From: Candidatus Dojkabacteria bacterium
GTDB lineage: Bacteria; Patescibacteriota; Dojkabacteria; JAHIVN01
DNA length: 42,013 nt
Direction: 5' to 3'
NCBI GenBank assembly: GCA_016932045.1
Contig: JAFGDO010000032.1
Span: 85,599-127,611, forward strand
Part shown: positions 16,613-26,335 of the stretch, piece after piece
Layout of the letters: each line of letters begins with the position of its first letter
Numbering within the stretch: the stretch's first letter is position 1
Translations under genes and position numbers: made by a program
Notes under the pieces: generated by a model
The model's input: only the letters and a program-made list of their open reading frames with translations
The model's database searches: none
Told to the model about the DNA's origin: nothing

Positions 16613-17881
16613 ATGAACATTCTCCATATTGTACAACGTTATCATCCAGCAATAGGTGGCTCTGAGCTATATATGCAAAAATTATCCGAACACTTGGCAA
16701 AAGAGAAAAATAACAAAGTAACGGTACTAACAACAAATGTTGTAGACCCAGAAGATTTCTGGAAGCCAGAAGCATCACAACCCAAGCAATTGAAAAAGGT
16801 CGAAAATATAAACAATGTTAAGGTTATCAGGTGTGATACTACCCTTTCACTCATAAAACCACCAATATTATCAAAGATTATAAGGAAACTATTTAATTCT
16901 ATAAACTTTAACCCATTTATAAGGAATAAATTTGATGTGCCCACCTCAATTGAGATGCTTGACTTAATCAACCAAGAGGGCAGGGATACTTTTGATGTTG
17001 TTCATGTTACAGCGATGCCTTATAGTCATTTATTTTATGTCGGATATAAGATTGCCCAAAAAGACAAAGCTAGATTTTTTATTACACCGTTTATTCATCT
17101 TGGTATAAACGAGCACGACGAGATCAGAAAAGAATATTTACGAAAATATCATTTAAAACTTTACCAAGAAGCAGACCGGATTTTTGTTCAAACTAATGCA
17201 GAAAAAGAAGCTTTAATAGGGTTCGTTGAAAGCTTTTCTAAAACATCCTTTAGCAGGAAAAAGGTTATCAAGATCGGCTTAGGTATTGATATGCGAGATT
17301 ACAAGATCTATGATCCTAGTATATTTAGAAAGAAGTACAGACTCGAATATCCGATTGTCTTCTATATTGGAACAAATACATTCGAGAAAGGGACCGTTAC
17401 TCTTCTAAAAGCAATGCAGCTTTTATGGGACAAAGAGATAGATATTCACCTTGTTTTAGCAGGCAAAAAGGTACAGAAATTCGAGAAATTCATTAAAACA
17501 TATCCCTACAAACATAAAGTTATTGAATTAGGGGAAATTACTGGTAAAATAAAACACCAATTATTTTCAAGCGGAGATATTTTTTGCATGGTCTCAAAAA
17601 CTGATTCTTTCGGAATTGTTTACCTTGAAAGTTGGTACTACAAGAAACCAGTTATAGCATGTGACACAAAAGTATTTCGTGAAATAATCGATGAAAATAC
17701 TGATGGTATTTTGTGCGAATTTGACAATGAGGAAGAGCTGGCAAGACAGATAGAATCTCTTGCCAAAAACCCTAGAAAGGCTAGATCTATGGGTTTAAAT
17801 GGCTTTAATAAAGTGAAGAAAAATTACCAACTCTCTCAAAAGTTAGATATAATTAAACAATTTTACAAAAAAAATACTTAA
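16613..17881 (+). CDS. GT4 glycosyltransferase (GT-B fold)
   Basis: The 422-residue protein opens with NILHIVQRYHPAIGGSELYMQKLSEHLA, the glycine-rich acceptor-domain start of the GT4 family. Its C-terminal domain has FYIGTNTFEKGTVTLLKAMQ and the donor-binding EX7E-like region SKTDSFGIVYLESWYYKKPVIACD. It would add a sugar from a nucleotide donor to a lipid-linked glycan in the cytoplasm. The start follows the Wzt-like gene by 20 bases and has no Shine-Dalgarno sequence; gmd starts 25 bases after its stop. Gmd makes a precursor of GDP-6-deoxyhexoses, so a GDP-sugar donor is possible, but nothing in the sequence fixes it. Confidence 0.9.
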   Translation: MNILHIVQRYHPAIGGSELYMQKLSEHLAKEKNNKVTVLTTNVVDPEDFWKPEASQPKQLKKVENINNVKVIRCDTTLSLIKPPILSKIIRKLFNSINFNPFIRNKFDVPTSIEMLDLINQEGRDTFDVVHVTAMPYSHLFYVGYKIAQKDKARFFITPFIHLGINEHDEIRKEYLRKYHLKLYQEADRIFVQTNAEKEALIGFVESFSKTSFSRKKVIKIGLGIDMRDYKIYDPSIFRKKYRLEYPIVFYIGTNTFEKGTVTLLKAMQLLWDKEIDIHLVLAGKKVQKFEKFIKTYPYKHKVIELGEITGKIKHQLFSSGDIFCMVSKTDSFGIVYLESWYYKKPVIACDTKVFREIIDENTDGILCEFDNEEELARQIESLAKNPRKARSMGLNGFNKVKKNYQLSQKLDIIKQFYKKNT

Positions 17882-17906
17882 GAGTTTATTTTTTATATAG
17901 GTCTTA

Positions 17907-18920
17907 ATGAAAAAAGCATTAATAACAGGTATTTCCGGTCAGGATGGGTACTATTTATCACAACTCCTTTTAGAAAAGGGATACGAGGTCCATGGGCTAG
18001 TTAGAAGAAACAGTCAATTATCGATAGGCAATTTATCCAAGCTCGATGAGAAAATCCAGAAAAAGATAATCATACATTGGGGTGATATAACAGATCATTG
18101 TATTGTCGAAAAGATTATTAAGGATATAAAACCAAAAGAAATGTACCATCTGGCAGCCCAAAGTTTTGTAGGATTAAGCTTCGAAAATCCGCGACATACA
18201 TATAATGTGAATATTGACGGCACACTGAATGTTGCAAATGCAGTTAGAGAATTCTCACCTAAGACAAGGGTATATTTTGCAGCGACATCCGAGATGTTTG
18301 GGAAGGTACAAGAAACTCCCCAAAATGAAAAAACCCCTTTCTATCCAAGGAGTCCTTACGGAGTTTCTAAGTTAGCTGGTTTCTGGACCATGAAAAATTA
18401 CCGAGAAAGTTATGGGCTATTTATGAGCAATGGAATTCTCTTTAATCATGAAAGCGAAGTACGAGGGCCAGAATTTGTTACAAGAAAGATCTGCATGGCT
18501 GTCGCAAATATTTCAAAGAAAAAACAAGAATATTTAGAATTAGGCAATATGGACTCAAGAAGGGATTGGGGACACGCAGCTGACTATGTTTATGGTATGT
18601 GGCTTATGCTGCAATACAAGAAACCCGATGATTTTGTTTTAGCAACTGGAGAGAACCACAGTGTAAGAGATTTTGTTGAACGGGCTTTTAAAGAAGTCGG
18701 CATCGATATCGGGTGGGAAGGAAAAGAGCTTAATGAGAAGGGATTCGATAAGAAAACAAAAAAAGTACTTGTAAAAGTAAATCCAGAGTTCTTCAGGCCA
18801 GCAGATGTTGAAGTCTTGAAAGGCAATTACTCAAAAGCAAAGAAACAACTAGGCTGGAAACCAAGGATAACATTTAATAAACTGGTAAAAGTCATGATGC
18901 AAAATGAATTAAACCAGTAG
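17907..18920 (+). CDS. gmd: GDP-mannose 4,6-dehydratase
   Basis: Gmd turns GDP-D-mannose into GDP-4-keto-6-deoxy-D-mannose, precursor of GDP-fucose, GDP-rhamnose and GDP-perosamine. This 337-residue short-chain dehydrogenase-fold enzyme has the NADP-binding ALITGISGQDGYYLSQ, catalytic AATSEMFGK, YGVSK (Tyr and Lys) and family segments NILFNHESEVRGPEFVTRK and NMDSRRDWGHAADYV. The family is usually slightly longer (about 340-370). No GMER, RMD or PerA gene follows, so the next step must be encoded elsewhere. A TAGGT sequence lies before the ATG. It sits mid-operon between a GT4 and a methyltransferase. Confidence 0.94.
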   Translation: MKKALITGISGQDGYYLSQLLLEKGYEVHGLVRRNSQLSIGNLSKLDEKIQKKIIIHWGDITDHCIVEKIIKDIKPKEMYHLAAQSFVGLSFENPRHTYNVNIDGTLNVANAVREFSPKTRVYFAATSEMFGKVQETPQNEKTPFYPRSPYGVSKLAGFWTMKNYRESYGLFMSNGILFNHESEVRGPEFVTRKICMAVANISKKKQEYLELGNMDSRRDWGHAADYVYGMWLMLQYKKPDDFVLATGENHSVRDFVERAFKEVGIDIGWEGKELNEKGFDKKTKKVLVKVNPEFFRPADVEVLKGNYSKAKKQLGWKPRITFNKLVKVMMQNELNQ

Positions 18921-18966
18921 TTCTCATAAAGAGCAACACTCAACCTTATATTTTATATTTTTTATC

Positions 18967-19974
18967 ATGACTCCAACTGAAAAAGCGATAAATCTCGAAA
19001 AAGAAGCTAAAGTGCGCAGTAAAAAAAAGAAGATTAATGTCGAGTATCAGAGAGATATCAATATTCTTAAGGGGAAGTCTATCTACAGCATGATGCGAAG
19101 TTTAGATACAGAAAAACCATTATCGGAATTACTTATCTTTCCAAAGAGTCAACAGAAAAATAAATATATAGCAAAAATCTCACAATTTTTTCTAGCAAAG
19201 ATTTATTATGCTGTAAAGAAAATCCTGGAAAAAGTACTTGATACTCAGGACTATATCAATAAACAAAAAAGTGATATTACGGGAAATATTGATGATTTCG
19301 ACTATTTTGACTTTGAAGATAGGTTCAGGGGTCCTAAAAAAAATATTTTTAAAACACAAACTAGATACCTAAACTATCTAAAGGGAAGGAGAAAGGTCCT
19401 AGATATCGGGTGCGGAAGAGGAGAATTTATCCAGTTACTTAAAAATCATAAGATCCCAGGCAAGGGTATCGATATCTATGGACCATTTGTTAAATACTGC
19501 CAGGCAGAGGGATTAGATGTTACTCAATCCGATGCAATAGATTACCTAGAGAGCCTGAACGATAACTCTCTTGACGCAGTTACAGCCTTTCACGTTGTAG
19601 AACATGTCTCTCATAATTATATTGCAAAGATGTTGCACTTGTTGAATAAGAAACTAGTAGATAAAGGTCTCTTCATATTTGAAACCCCAAATCCCCTTTC
19701 CGTTTTTACCATGGTAAGACCATTTTATCTTGATCCTGGACATACAAGACCTGTACACCCCCAAACAATATTATATTTACTAGAAAAGAGTGGATTTATC
19801 GCAAAGAAGGTACTATTCATGGATTATCCTGATAAAAAGGACCGGCTGGAGCAGATGAAAAAAGAAAAAGGGAGCTCTGGTGTAAACCTTGATATTTATA
19901 ATAGGAATATCAAGAAACTGAATAAGATAATATTTGGCGCTCAAAGCTATGCTGTTATTGCAGAAAAACAATAG
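18967..19974 (+). CDS. SAM methyltransferase, WbdD-like O-antigen terminator type
   Basis: The C-terminal two thirds (about 105-335) form a class I methyltransferase: VLDIGCGRGEFIQLL (SAM-binding motif I), GKGIDIYG, then FHVVEHVSH and GLFIFETPNP. Just before it DYFDFEDRFRGPKKNIFKTQ matches the entry segment seen in LPS-cluster methyltransferases related to WbdD, which caps the growing chain. The first 100 residues are Lys-rich and helical (LEKEAKVRSKKKKINVEYQ), with a mildly hydrophobic stretch. WbdD also has a kinase domain and a long coiled coil, which are not seen here. In this context a chain-terminating role that feeds the Wzt C-terminal domain is likely but unproven. The start ATG lies close behind an AT-rich TATATT. 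Confidence 0.85.
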   Translation: MTPTEKAINLEKEAKVRSKKKKINVEYQRDINILKGKSIYSMMRSLDTEKPLSELLIFPKSQQKNKYIAKISQFFLAKIYYAVKKILEKVLDTQDYINKQKSDITGNIDDFDYFDFEDRFRGPKKNIFKTQTRYLNYLKGRRKVLDIGCGRGEFIQLLKNHKIPGKGIDIYGPFVKYCQAEGLDVTQSDAIDYLESLNDNSLDAVTAFHVVEHVSHNYIAKMLHLLNKKLVDKGLFIFETPNPLSVFTMVRPFYLDPGHTRPVHPQTILYLLEKSGFIAKKVLFMDYPDKKDRLEQMKKEKGSSGVNLDIYNRNIKKLNKIIFGAQSYAVIAEKQ

Positions 19975-21043
19975 AATAACAATACACCAATTCGTTCGGG
20001 AGATTACAATTGGAGATGCAACTTCAAATGAGATGCGTTTTATCCAGAGTATCCTTAAAAGGAACGGGTATAGAAGCGACATTTTCGCCTGGAAAATCGA
20101 TAGCAGGATAAAAAACATTTACTATTACAAGAAATATAAACCAAACAAAAATGATATTTTAATATACCATTTAACTGGAAAGGACGACCTTGTACTCCCC
20201 TTTTTAAAAAAATTTCTGAACAGAAAAATTCTGATTTATCACAATATAACTCCCTCACATTTTTTTTCAGGTTACAGCAATAAATTCGTCCGAGATCTTA
20301 CGGAAGGTAGGGAATGTTTGCAAAAGTCTAGCAAAATGTTTGACCTTGCTTTTGGAGACTCAAAATTTAATGCACAAGAATTGAGGAGTATGAACTTTAA
20401 AAATGTCCGCACACTGCCAATTATTTACGACTTTGAAAGATTGGACAATCTACAAGAAGACAGAGTTTTATCAGCGAAACTTAAAAACGAATATATCACA
20501 AACATCGTTTTTATAGGAAGAATAGCTCCCAATAAAAAACAGGATGACCTGATTAAGACATTTTATTTGTACAATAAATATGTGAATGCTTTCTCACGTT
20601 TATTCCTTGTTGGTGCAGATTTCATTGTCCCTAGGTATGTGAATGAAATTAAAAACTTAATAAAAATACTAGAACTAGATTCTTTAGTTACAATTACAGG
20701 CCATATAACTGACCGCGAATGGATAACATATTACAAAAACGCAGATCTGTTTGTATCTATGAGCGAACATGAGGGATTTTTCGTACCAGCACTAGAATGT
20801 ATGCACCTTAAAATACCCATGCTTCTATACAAAAGTACAGCAGTTCCAGATACGGCGAGTAATACTGCTGTATATTTTGACAAGAAGAATTTTGAGGTTG
20901 TGGCTGAAATGATGGATCTTGTGTTGAAAAAAGATGTGAAGACAAGACTTTTTGAGAACTCCAAAAAAAGATTAAAGAATTTCCAGAAAGATAAGATCTC
21001 AAAATTCTTCTTAAGTGAAATAAACAAATTTATAAATAAATGA
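19949..21043 (+). CDS. GT4 glycosyltransferase (IHQFV-type)
   Basis: I use the ATG at 19949 (364 aa) instead of the TTG at 19934. It overlaps the methyltransferase by 26 bases. After about ten residues it reads RITIHQFVREITIGDATSNEM, the usual start of this GT4 group. The donor domain has FIGRIAPNKKQDDLIKTFYL and SMSEHEGFFVPALECMHLKIPML (EX7E-like region). No membrane segment is seen. It ends with an ATGA overlap with the next GT4, so both are translationally coupled. It probably adds a sugar to the same lipid-linked chain; the donor is unknown. Confidence 0.88.
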   Translation: MLLLQKNNRITIHQFVREITIGDATSNEMRFIQSILKRNGYRSDIFAWKIDSRIKNIYYYKKYKPNKNDILIYHLTGKDDLVLPFLKKFLNRKILIYHNITPSHFFSGYSNKFVRDLTEGRECLQKSSKMFDLAFGDSKFNAQELRSMNFKNVRTLPIIYDFERLDNLQEDRVLSAKLKNEYITNIVFIGRIAPNKKQDDLIKTFYLYNKYVNAFSRLFLVGADFIVPRYVNEIKNLIKILELDSLVTITGHITDREWITYYKNADLFVSMSEHEGFFVPALECMHLKIPMLLYKSTAVPDTASNTAVYFDKKNFEVVAEMMDLVLKKDVKTRLFENSKKRLKNFQKDKISKFFLSEINKFINK

Positions 21044-22221
21044 AAACACAAAAGAAAAAAATCGGAATAGTCATCCATCGATACGGCCCAGCTGATGAGA
21101 TCACAGGCGGAGCAGAATATCTCACACGGGAAATAGCTGAACACCTAAAAGATAATGTTGAGATAGAAATTATCACCACATGCGCAAAGGATTACCTAAC
21201 CTGGAAAAACGAATACTCCCCCGGTGAAGAAACAATTAATGGGGTAAAGGTTAGACGATTTAAGGTTGATTTTGAAAGGAATCTTGAACTTTTTCTTGAA
21301 ATAGAGGAACAGTTAAAAAACGACAGGTCGAACATTGAACTTGCCATAACCTGGGAAAAAAATCAAGGTCCATATTCCTCCCAATTGTTCGAGTATTTAA
21401 AAGAGAACCACACAGCATACGATCGTCTAATCTTCATTACTTATCTTTATGCAACAACTGTTTTTGGGATAAACATAGCTCCAGAAAAAAGTATACTAAT
21501 TCCAACAGCTCACGACGAACCGCCAATATACTACCGTATATTCAGACAAGTTTTTATAAAACCTTACACAATAGCATTCCTCGCCCCAGAAGAACGTGAT
21601 CTTGTTCATCGTATATTCAGCAACAGGCACATACGACATTCATTAATAGGAGCTGGCGTAGAAATCAACCAGAAACTAGATTATAAGAAGGTAGTAAAGA
21701 AATTCAATCTAAAACGACCTTACATTGTTTTTGCAGGAAGAATCTGTAATGAAAAAGGATGCGGCGAGCTATTTGAATATTTTCATGAATACAAGAAAAA
21801 ATATAAGTCGGATCTCGAACTTGCACTAATGGGAAATGCTCTAATAGATATCCCAAAAGACAAGTCTATAAAATATCTGGGATTTGTAAGTGAGGAAGAA
21901 AAATTCAATGTTATGTCAGGAAGTTTAGCACTAATAAATAATTCTCCCTTTGAAAGTTTATCCCTGATAATTCTTGAATCTTTTTTGTGTAAAAGACCAG
22001 TACTAGCAAATGCAAAATCTCTGGTCATGAAAGGACATTGTGAGAGATCTGGTGGAGGGTATGCTTTCGATGGACAAAATGAATTTTTCCGGTACTTACA
22101 AAAATTAGAAACAAATCAATCCCTATCAAACATTATGGGGGAAAATGGGTACAGATATGTGAAAAGGAATTACAGCTGGGATGTGATGAAAGGGAGGTTC
22201 CTTGCATTAATAAAAGGTTAA
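21040..22221 (+). CDS. GT4 glycosyltransferase
   Basis: The 393-residue protein starts KKKIGIVIHRYGPADEITGGAEYL, with the Gly-Gly-Ala-Glu acceptor-site pattern of GT4 enzymes, and continues with VFAGRICNEKGCGELFEYF and NNSPFESLSLIILESFLCKRPVLAN in the donor domain. Its ATG overlaps the stop of the preceding GT4 in an ATGA arrangement. A 98-base gap with a short AT-rich hairpin (CTCTTTTT at 22252-22259 with AAAAAGAG at 22267-22274) follows, the first large break in this part of the operon. The sugar it transfers cannot be read from sequence. Confidence 0.88.
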   Translation: MKTQKKKIGIVIHRYGPADEITGGAEYLTREIAEHLKDNVEIEIITTCAKDYLTWKNEYSPGEETINGVKVRRFKVDFERNLELFLEIEEQLKNDRSNIELAITWEKNQGPYSSQLFEYLKENHTAYDRLIFITYLYATTVFGINIAPEKSILIPTAHDEPPIYYRIFRQVFIKPYTIAFLAPEERDLVHRIFSNRHIRHSLIGAGVEINQKLDYKKVVKKFNLKRPYIVFAGRICNEKGCGELFEYFHEYKKKYKSDLELALMGNALIDIPKDKSIKYLGFVSEEEKFNVMSGSLALINNSPFESLSLIILESFLCKRPVLANAKSLVMKGHCERSGGGYAFDGQNEFFRYLQKLETNQSLSNIMGENGYRYVKRNYSWDVMKGRFLALIKG

Positions 22222-22251
22222 TTCATGCTGTACTAATTGGTCTTGTTATGT

Positions 22252-22274
22252 CTCTTTTTAGTAGGAAAAAAGAG
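22252..22274 (+). other. Short intercistronic hairpin
   Basis: CTCTTTTT pairs perfectly with AAAAAGAG around a seven-base loop. There is no U-run after it, so it is not a standard intrinsic terminator. It lies between the tandem GT4 pair and the GT2 fusion and may mark RNA processing or attenuation, or be chance in AT-rich DNA. Confidence 0.25.
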
Positions 22275-22319
22275 CTTAAAATCGTTAAAGTTCAATTTTA
22301 CGTTTTATAGCATTTGCAT

Positions 22320-24173
22320 ATGGCTTTAAGGGAACCAATTAAAAAGATTTCAATAATCATACCAGTTTATAACGAGGAAAAAACTCTTGCAGAAATACTA
22401 AAAAAGATTGATAAATTATCTTTTGGAGAGATCAGAAAAGAGATAATAGTCATTGATGATGCCTCAAAAGACTCAACTCCAAATATCCTGAAGAATTATT
22501 CGGAGCAAAAAGGATTTAAGGTTCTCAGGAATTCAAAGAATCTCGGAAAAACAAGAACTGTCAAAAGAGGCGTTTTGCTTTCCACCGGTGATGTAGTAGT
22601 CACCCAAGATGCTGACCTCGAATATGAGCCAGAAGATCTTAGAGTAATGCTGGATAAATTTATAAAGGACGATCTTGATGTCGTTTATGGGAATAGATTT
22701 GGTTCTAAACTGAAGAATAAGGGTCCCAACTATCTGGGAAATAAATTCGTAACATTCTTCTCAAACATTTTTACTAGTTTAAGAGGGTTTACGGTTCCAG
22801 ATATGGAAACCTGCTATAAGATGATTAGGGGAGATGTATCTAGAAATATCAGCAAAACCATTGAATCCAAGGACAACTTCAGTATTGAACCAGAGGTAAC
22901 TGCAAAATTGTCTCAGTATCGAGTGAATGATAGAAAGCTACGGGTTGGTATTGTTGATATCTATTACTATCCGCGTACAAGCGCAGAAGGAAAACATCTT
23001 AAGGCACTTCAAGATGGTGTGAAAGCTTTTCTTGCAATTATAAAATTCAATCTGAGATTTAAATTGAAGGACTTTACTTTTCTTTTAAAGAAACTGTTAA
23101 ATGACAGATCTTTGCTCCTGCTCATACTTATATGTATCCTAATGTTTCTTATAAATTATAAGATGCATCCTGCAAAACCATCCTATGATGGAATTACAAG
23201 AGGAGGTTGGTTTGCATGGTGCGACCAACGAAACTACCTACAGATAGCGACAGATCTTTCGAATTTCACACTAAATAGGCGCTTCTTATATGGTTTGGGG
23301 TATCCAGTACTGGCAGCTCCCTTTATACGTCTTTACCCAAAAGATCCCTTTCTAATTCCAAACTTATCTATCTTTGTTATTAGTATCTCGCTCATCTTTT
23401 GTGTAATGCGCAAATATCTAAAATCTGGGAAATACGCCTTTTTAGGAGCACTCCTGCTGATATTTGCAACTCCATTACTTGACTCTATGATAGTTCCGTG
23501 GAACTCAACAGTAAATGTTATTTCTTTTGCAATAATTCTCTACTTTTATTTTAAGCCAAAGTTGAATTATCTTGCATGGATAATCATTGCGTTTTGTTTC
23601 GCGTGGATTTTCTCGGCAAGATATGTAGACATTGTATTCATCGCACCAATGCTTTTATTTCTACTCATTAAGCAGTCTGCAAATTTCAAGTCCTTTGTTT
23701 TGAAATCACTACTATTTTGCTTCAGCTTTATAATATTTATCGCTCCGATACTGTTTGTGCATCACAGATGCTTTGGAAGCATATTTAAAACCCCCTATAT
23801 TTATCACACAACTGAAGACAATGTTTCAGATCAAGATCTCAGCCGATACAGTCTTGAAATCGTTCCAGATAGTTTGCGCACAGTCTTCTTCGGAGATAGA
23901 AATTATGATATTTGGAAATTCCGTCCTTTGTTTCGCGAGGCTCCGATTTTTATATTATGCCCGCTTTCTTTAGTATATTTGCTAAAAAGAAAAAGACTTG
24001 ATCTACTTATGATAGTCTTTTGCATGGTTCTATCTTTTATTTTTTATGCTTCTTTCGGAGGATTCAATGGAGGATCACTTCAATTTGGATGCCTGCATTA
24101 TGTGAAGATGTGGTTTCCTCCACTCGTGCTTTTTACTATGTTTAGCATTAAAGAATTCCTTCAGAAAACCTAA
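22320..24173 (+). CDS. GT2 (DPM1/GtrB-type) fused to a GT-C-like membrane domain
   Basis: I start at the ATG at 22320 (617 aa), two codons after the ORF-track TTG. Residues about 8-240 are a polyprenyl-phosphate glycosyltransferase: IIIPVYNEEKTLAEIL, VIDDASKDSTPNIL, KNLGKTRTVKRGVLLSTGD and the metal-binding TQDADLEYEPED. From about 265 to the end run roughly ten membrane helices, with a loop RGGWFAWCDQRNYLQIATDL after the first helix. An acidic residue in that first outer loop is typical for GT-C sugar transferases. The protein may therefore both load a sugar onto polyprenyl phosphate and use it outside the membrane. DPM1 proteins normally carry no or only two to four helices, so the fusion is notable. 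Confidence 0.82.
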   Translation: MALREPIKKISIIIPVYNEEKTLAEILKKIDKLSFGEIRKEIIVIDDASKDSTPNILKNYSEQKGFKVLRNSKNLGKTRTVKRGVLLSTGDVVVTQDADLEYEPEDLRVMLDKFIKDDLDVVYGNRFGSKLKNKGPNYLGNKFVTFFSNIFTSLRGFTVPDMETCYKMIRGDVSRNISKTIESKDNFSIEPEVTAKLSQYRVNDRKLRVGIVDIYYYPRTSAEGKHLKALQDGVKAFLAIIKFNLRFKLKDFTFLLKKLLNDRSLLLLILICILMFLINYKMHPAKPSYDGITRGGWFAWCDQRNYLQIATDLSNFTLNRRFLYGLGYPVLAAPFIRLYPKDPFLIPNLSIFVISISLIFCVMRKYLKSGKYAFLGALLLIFATPLLDSMIVPWNSTVNVISFAIILYFYFKPKLNYLAWIIIAFCFAWIFSARYVDIVFIAPMLLFLLIKQSANFKSFVLKSLLFCFSFIIFIAPILFVHHRCFGSIFKTPYIYHTTEDNVSDQDLSRYSLEIVPDSLRTVFFGDRNYDIWKFRPLFREAPIFILCPLSLVYLLKRKRLDLLMIVFCMVLSFIFYASFGGFNGGSLQFGCLHYVKMWFPPLVLFTMFSIKEFLQKT

Positions 24174-24187
24174 GGGTTATTAAATAT

Positions 24188-26323
24188 ATGCGTATGATTG
24201 AAAAAATTAACACACAAATAAAGATGCTTATTGATTTTATAAGGAAAAGTAGCCCGAAGAATATACATATGCTTGAGATTCTTCTACTTTTGGTATCCAG
24301 TATAAGTGCTGTTGCACTAATCCTCCTGGCATTGGAATTATACGACCCATATTGGTCGCTTTTTATTGGAATCATAATATCTCTTATTATTCTAAAACTA
24401 TTTCATTTCAAAATTGTATTCAGGGATAGTAGATTTTCGATAGTGATATTACTAATTATATTTATCGCACTTTTTCTGCGTTTCAAACCATATATATATC
24501 TTTCCGGAGGACAAGATCAAGGGCTTTACATCAGTATGGCAACACAGTTTGAGGAGCAGAGAGGCATTTATACTATAGATACTGTAAGAGAGAACCTCGA
24601 CGATAAACAAAAACAAATTTACGATGAAGGCATGTTGACAGAGGGATCACTGGTTCCTGGAGTCGCATTTATTGATGCAGAATCCTCGAAATTTCTCATG
24701 CCATTTTACCCTTTACATTCGGTATGGCTGAATGTCTTTAAATCAATCCTCGGAGCTGAAAATAGCGTCTATTCATTAACATTTTTCTCCCTGCTTTCTA
24801 TCTTTGCATTCTATTTACTTGGATATGAAATATCGAACAAGAAAAGATTTGTGGGGTATCTATCAGCCCTTCTATTATCAGTAAATCCCCTTCATGTATT
24901 TTTCTCTAAGTTCCCAGTTACAGAAATAACAGCCTTGGCCTTTACTGCTTTCGGATTCTACTACCTTATAAAATATTACAAGTTTCTAAAAGGTGAGGGA
25001 AAGTTTAACTTACTTTATTTCCTGTTATCCCTGGCAATGTTTAATTGTTTTTTTTATACAAGAACGAGCGGACTTATATATCTTCCGTTCTTCTATCTCT
25101 TAGCTTGGACCACTTTACTATTTGAAAGGAAAAGATTTACTAGGAAGAGTATATTTACCTATCTCCTCTTCCTACTAGCTTTACTCATCATCTCGGCTAT
25201 ATATTATTATAAGTACCTAACTCTTCTATTCATGAGCTATTACCTAGGCATCTCCTCAAGACTTGGAACTCCCAAGCTGTTAATTTTCGGAACAATCATC
25301 TTTGCCTTGTGTTTCTTTTTAATGGTCGCAAATGAACTGCGGAAGCGCCTTGATGGAGAAAAACTCTTACAGATTACTAAAAAGCTCATCTCTATTTGGA
25401 CCATATTATCTATGGTTCTAATTGTCATTTTCAACTTATACAATACATATAAATTAGGTTTCACAGATACATATGTGGGGATACCATTTGATACGTGGTG
25501 GCAAATGACGAATACTGAGTGGAGAGCATTCAAATATACCGCACTGTACAACACTATACTCTACATATCTCCGTTTGGGTTTCTACTATATGTTTACCAA
25601 CTATTTAGGATAAAACAAAAGAGTCTCACTCAAATCCTGTTATTCATTTTTATAAGCTACTTCTTCCTATTCACATCTTACTTGATGCCGTTTGTTTCGT
25701 ACCATTTTTATTATGCAAGATATCTTCTTACTGAAATTGTCCCGTTTATGCTTTTAGCAACAGCACAAATAATGGGCTCAAGATTTAAAAACAAAATTCT
25801 ACGTATGCTTATGTATTTCCTTGTGGCTTTTTCAATCCTATACTCGCTTTTCTTCTCTTTGCCACAACTAAAAGGCGAAGAGGGAGCACACATCCAGTTT
25901 TACAAAGATTTCGATGAGTATGTAAATACAACTGATCTTGTACTTATAAGCATAAACGAAGACTACTCCTGGCCTTCAAATGAACTCATGACTCCATTAA
26001 AATTCTACTTTAATTTCCCTACAATGCGATTGAAGAAAACTGATTACATATACAAAACTGAGCTTATTAATATGTATGAGGATTATAGCGACGTTTATTT
26101 GTTAGTTTCACAAAGAATAGACTCATATAGGGGAGTAGAGTATGTTAAGTCATTGCAATACGAGCAAAGCTTTTTCAGTAGATGCAATGAGAAGCACTTA
26201 TATACCTTCCTTGTGGCTGGCAAATCAAGCCAAGAAACAAAATATCCTTTCTGTAATGACCTTATCCCAACTTCTCACAATACCGGAAGTATAGAGCTAT
26301 ATCTATATCGTGTTGATCTATAA
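24188..26323 (+). CDS. GT-C-fold membrane glycosyltransferase (PMT/ArnT-like)
   Basis: The 711-residue protein has about a dozen membrane helices and a soluble C-terminal part (about 580-711). The first large loop holds YLSGGQDQGLYISMATQFEE, matching the acidic first-loop site of lipid-linked-sugar transferases of the PMT, ArnT and GT39/GT83 type. Such enzymes use polyprenyl-phosphate sugars to decorate proteins or lipids on the outer face. It begins 14 bases after the GT2/GT-C fusion, which could make its donor, and both probably form one functional unit. Its acceptor is unknown; a protein O-glycosylation role is as likely as glycan decoration. Confidence 0.78.
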   Translation: MRMIEKINTQIKMLIDFIRKSSPKNIHMLEILLLLVSSISAVALILLALELYDPYWSLFIGIIISLIILKLFHFKIVFRDSRFSIVILLIIFIALFLRFKPYIYLSGGQDQGLYISMATQFEEQRGIYTIDTVRENLDDKQKQIYDEGMLTEGSLVPGVAFIDAESSKFLMPFYPLHSVWLNVFKSILGAENSVYSLTFFSLLSIFAFYLLGYEISNKKRFVGYLSALLLSVNPLHVFFSKFPVTEITALAFTAFGFYYLIKYYKFLKGEGKFNLLYFLLSLAMFNCFFYTRTSGLIYLPFFYLLAWTTLLFERKRFTRKSIFTYLLFLLALLIISAIYYYKYLTLLFMSYYLGISSRLGTPKLLIFGTIIFALCFFLMVANELRKRLDGEKLLQITKKLISIWTILSMVLIVIFNLYNTYKLGFTDTYVGIPFDTWWQMTNTEWRAFKYTALYNTILYISPFGFLLYVYQLFRIKQKSLTQILLFIFISYFFLFTSYLMPFVSYHFYYARYLLTEIVPFMLLATAQIMGSRFKNKILRMLMYFLVAFSILYSLFFSLPQLKGEEGAHIQFYKDFDEYVNTTDLVLISINEDYSWPSNELMTPLKFYFNFPTMRLKKTDYIYKTELINMYEDYSDVYLLVSQRIDSYRGVEYVKSLQYEQSFFSRCNEKHLYTFLVAGKSSQETKYPFCNDLIPTSHNTGSIELYLYRVDL

Positions 26324-26335
26324 ATTGATCATATT

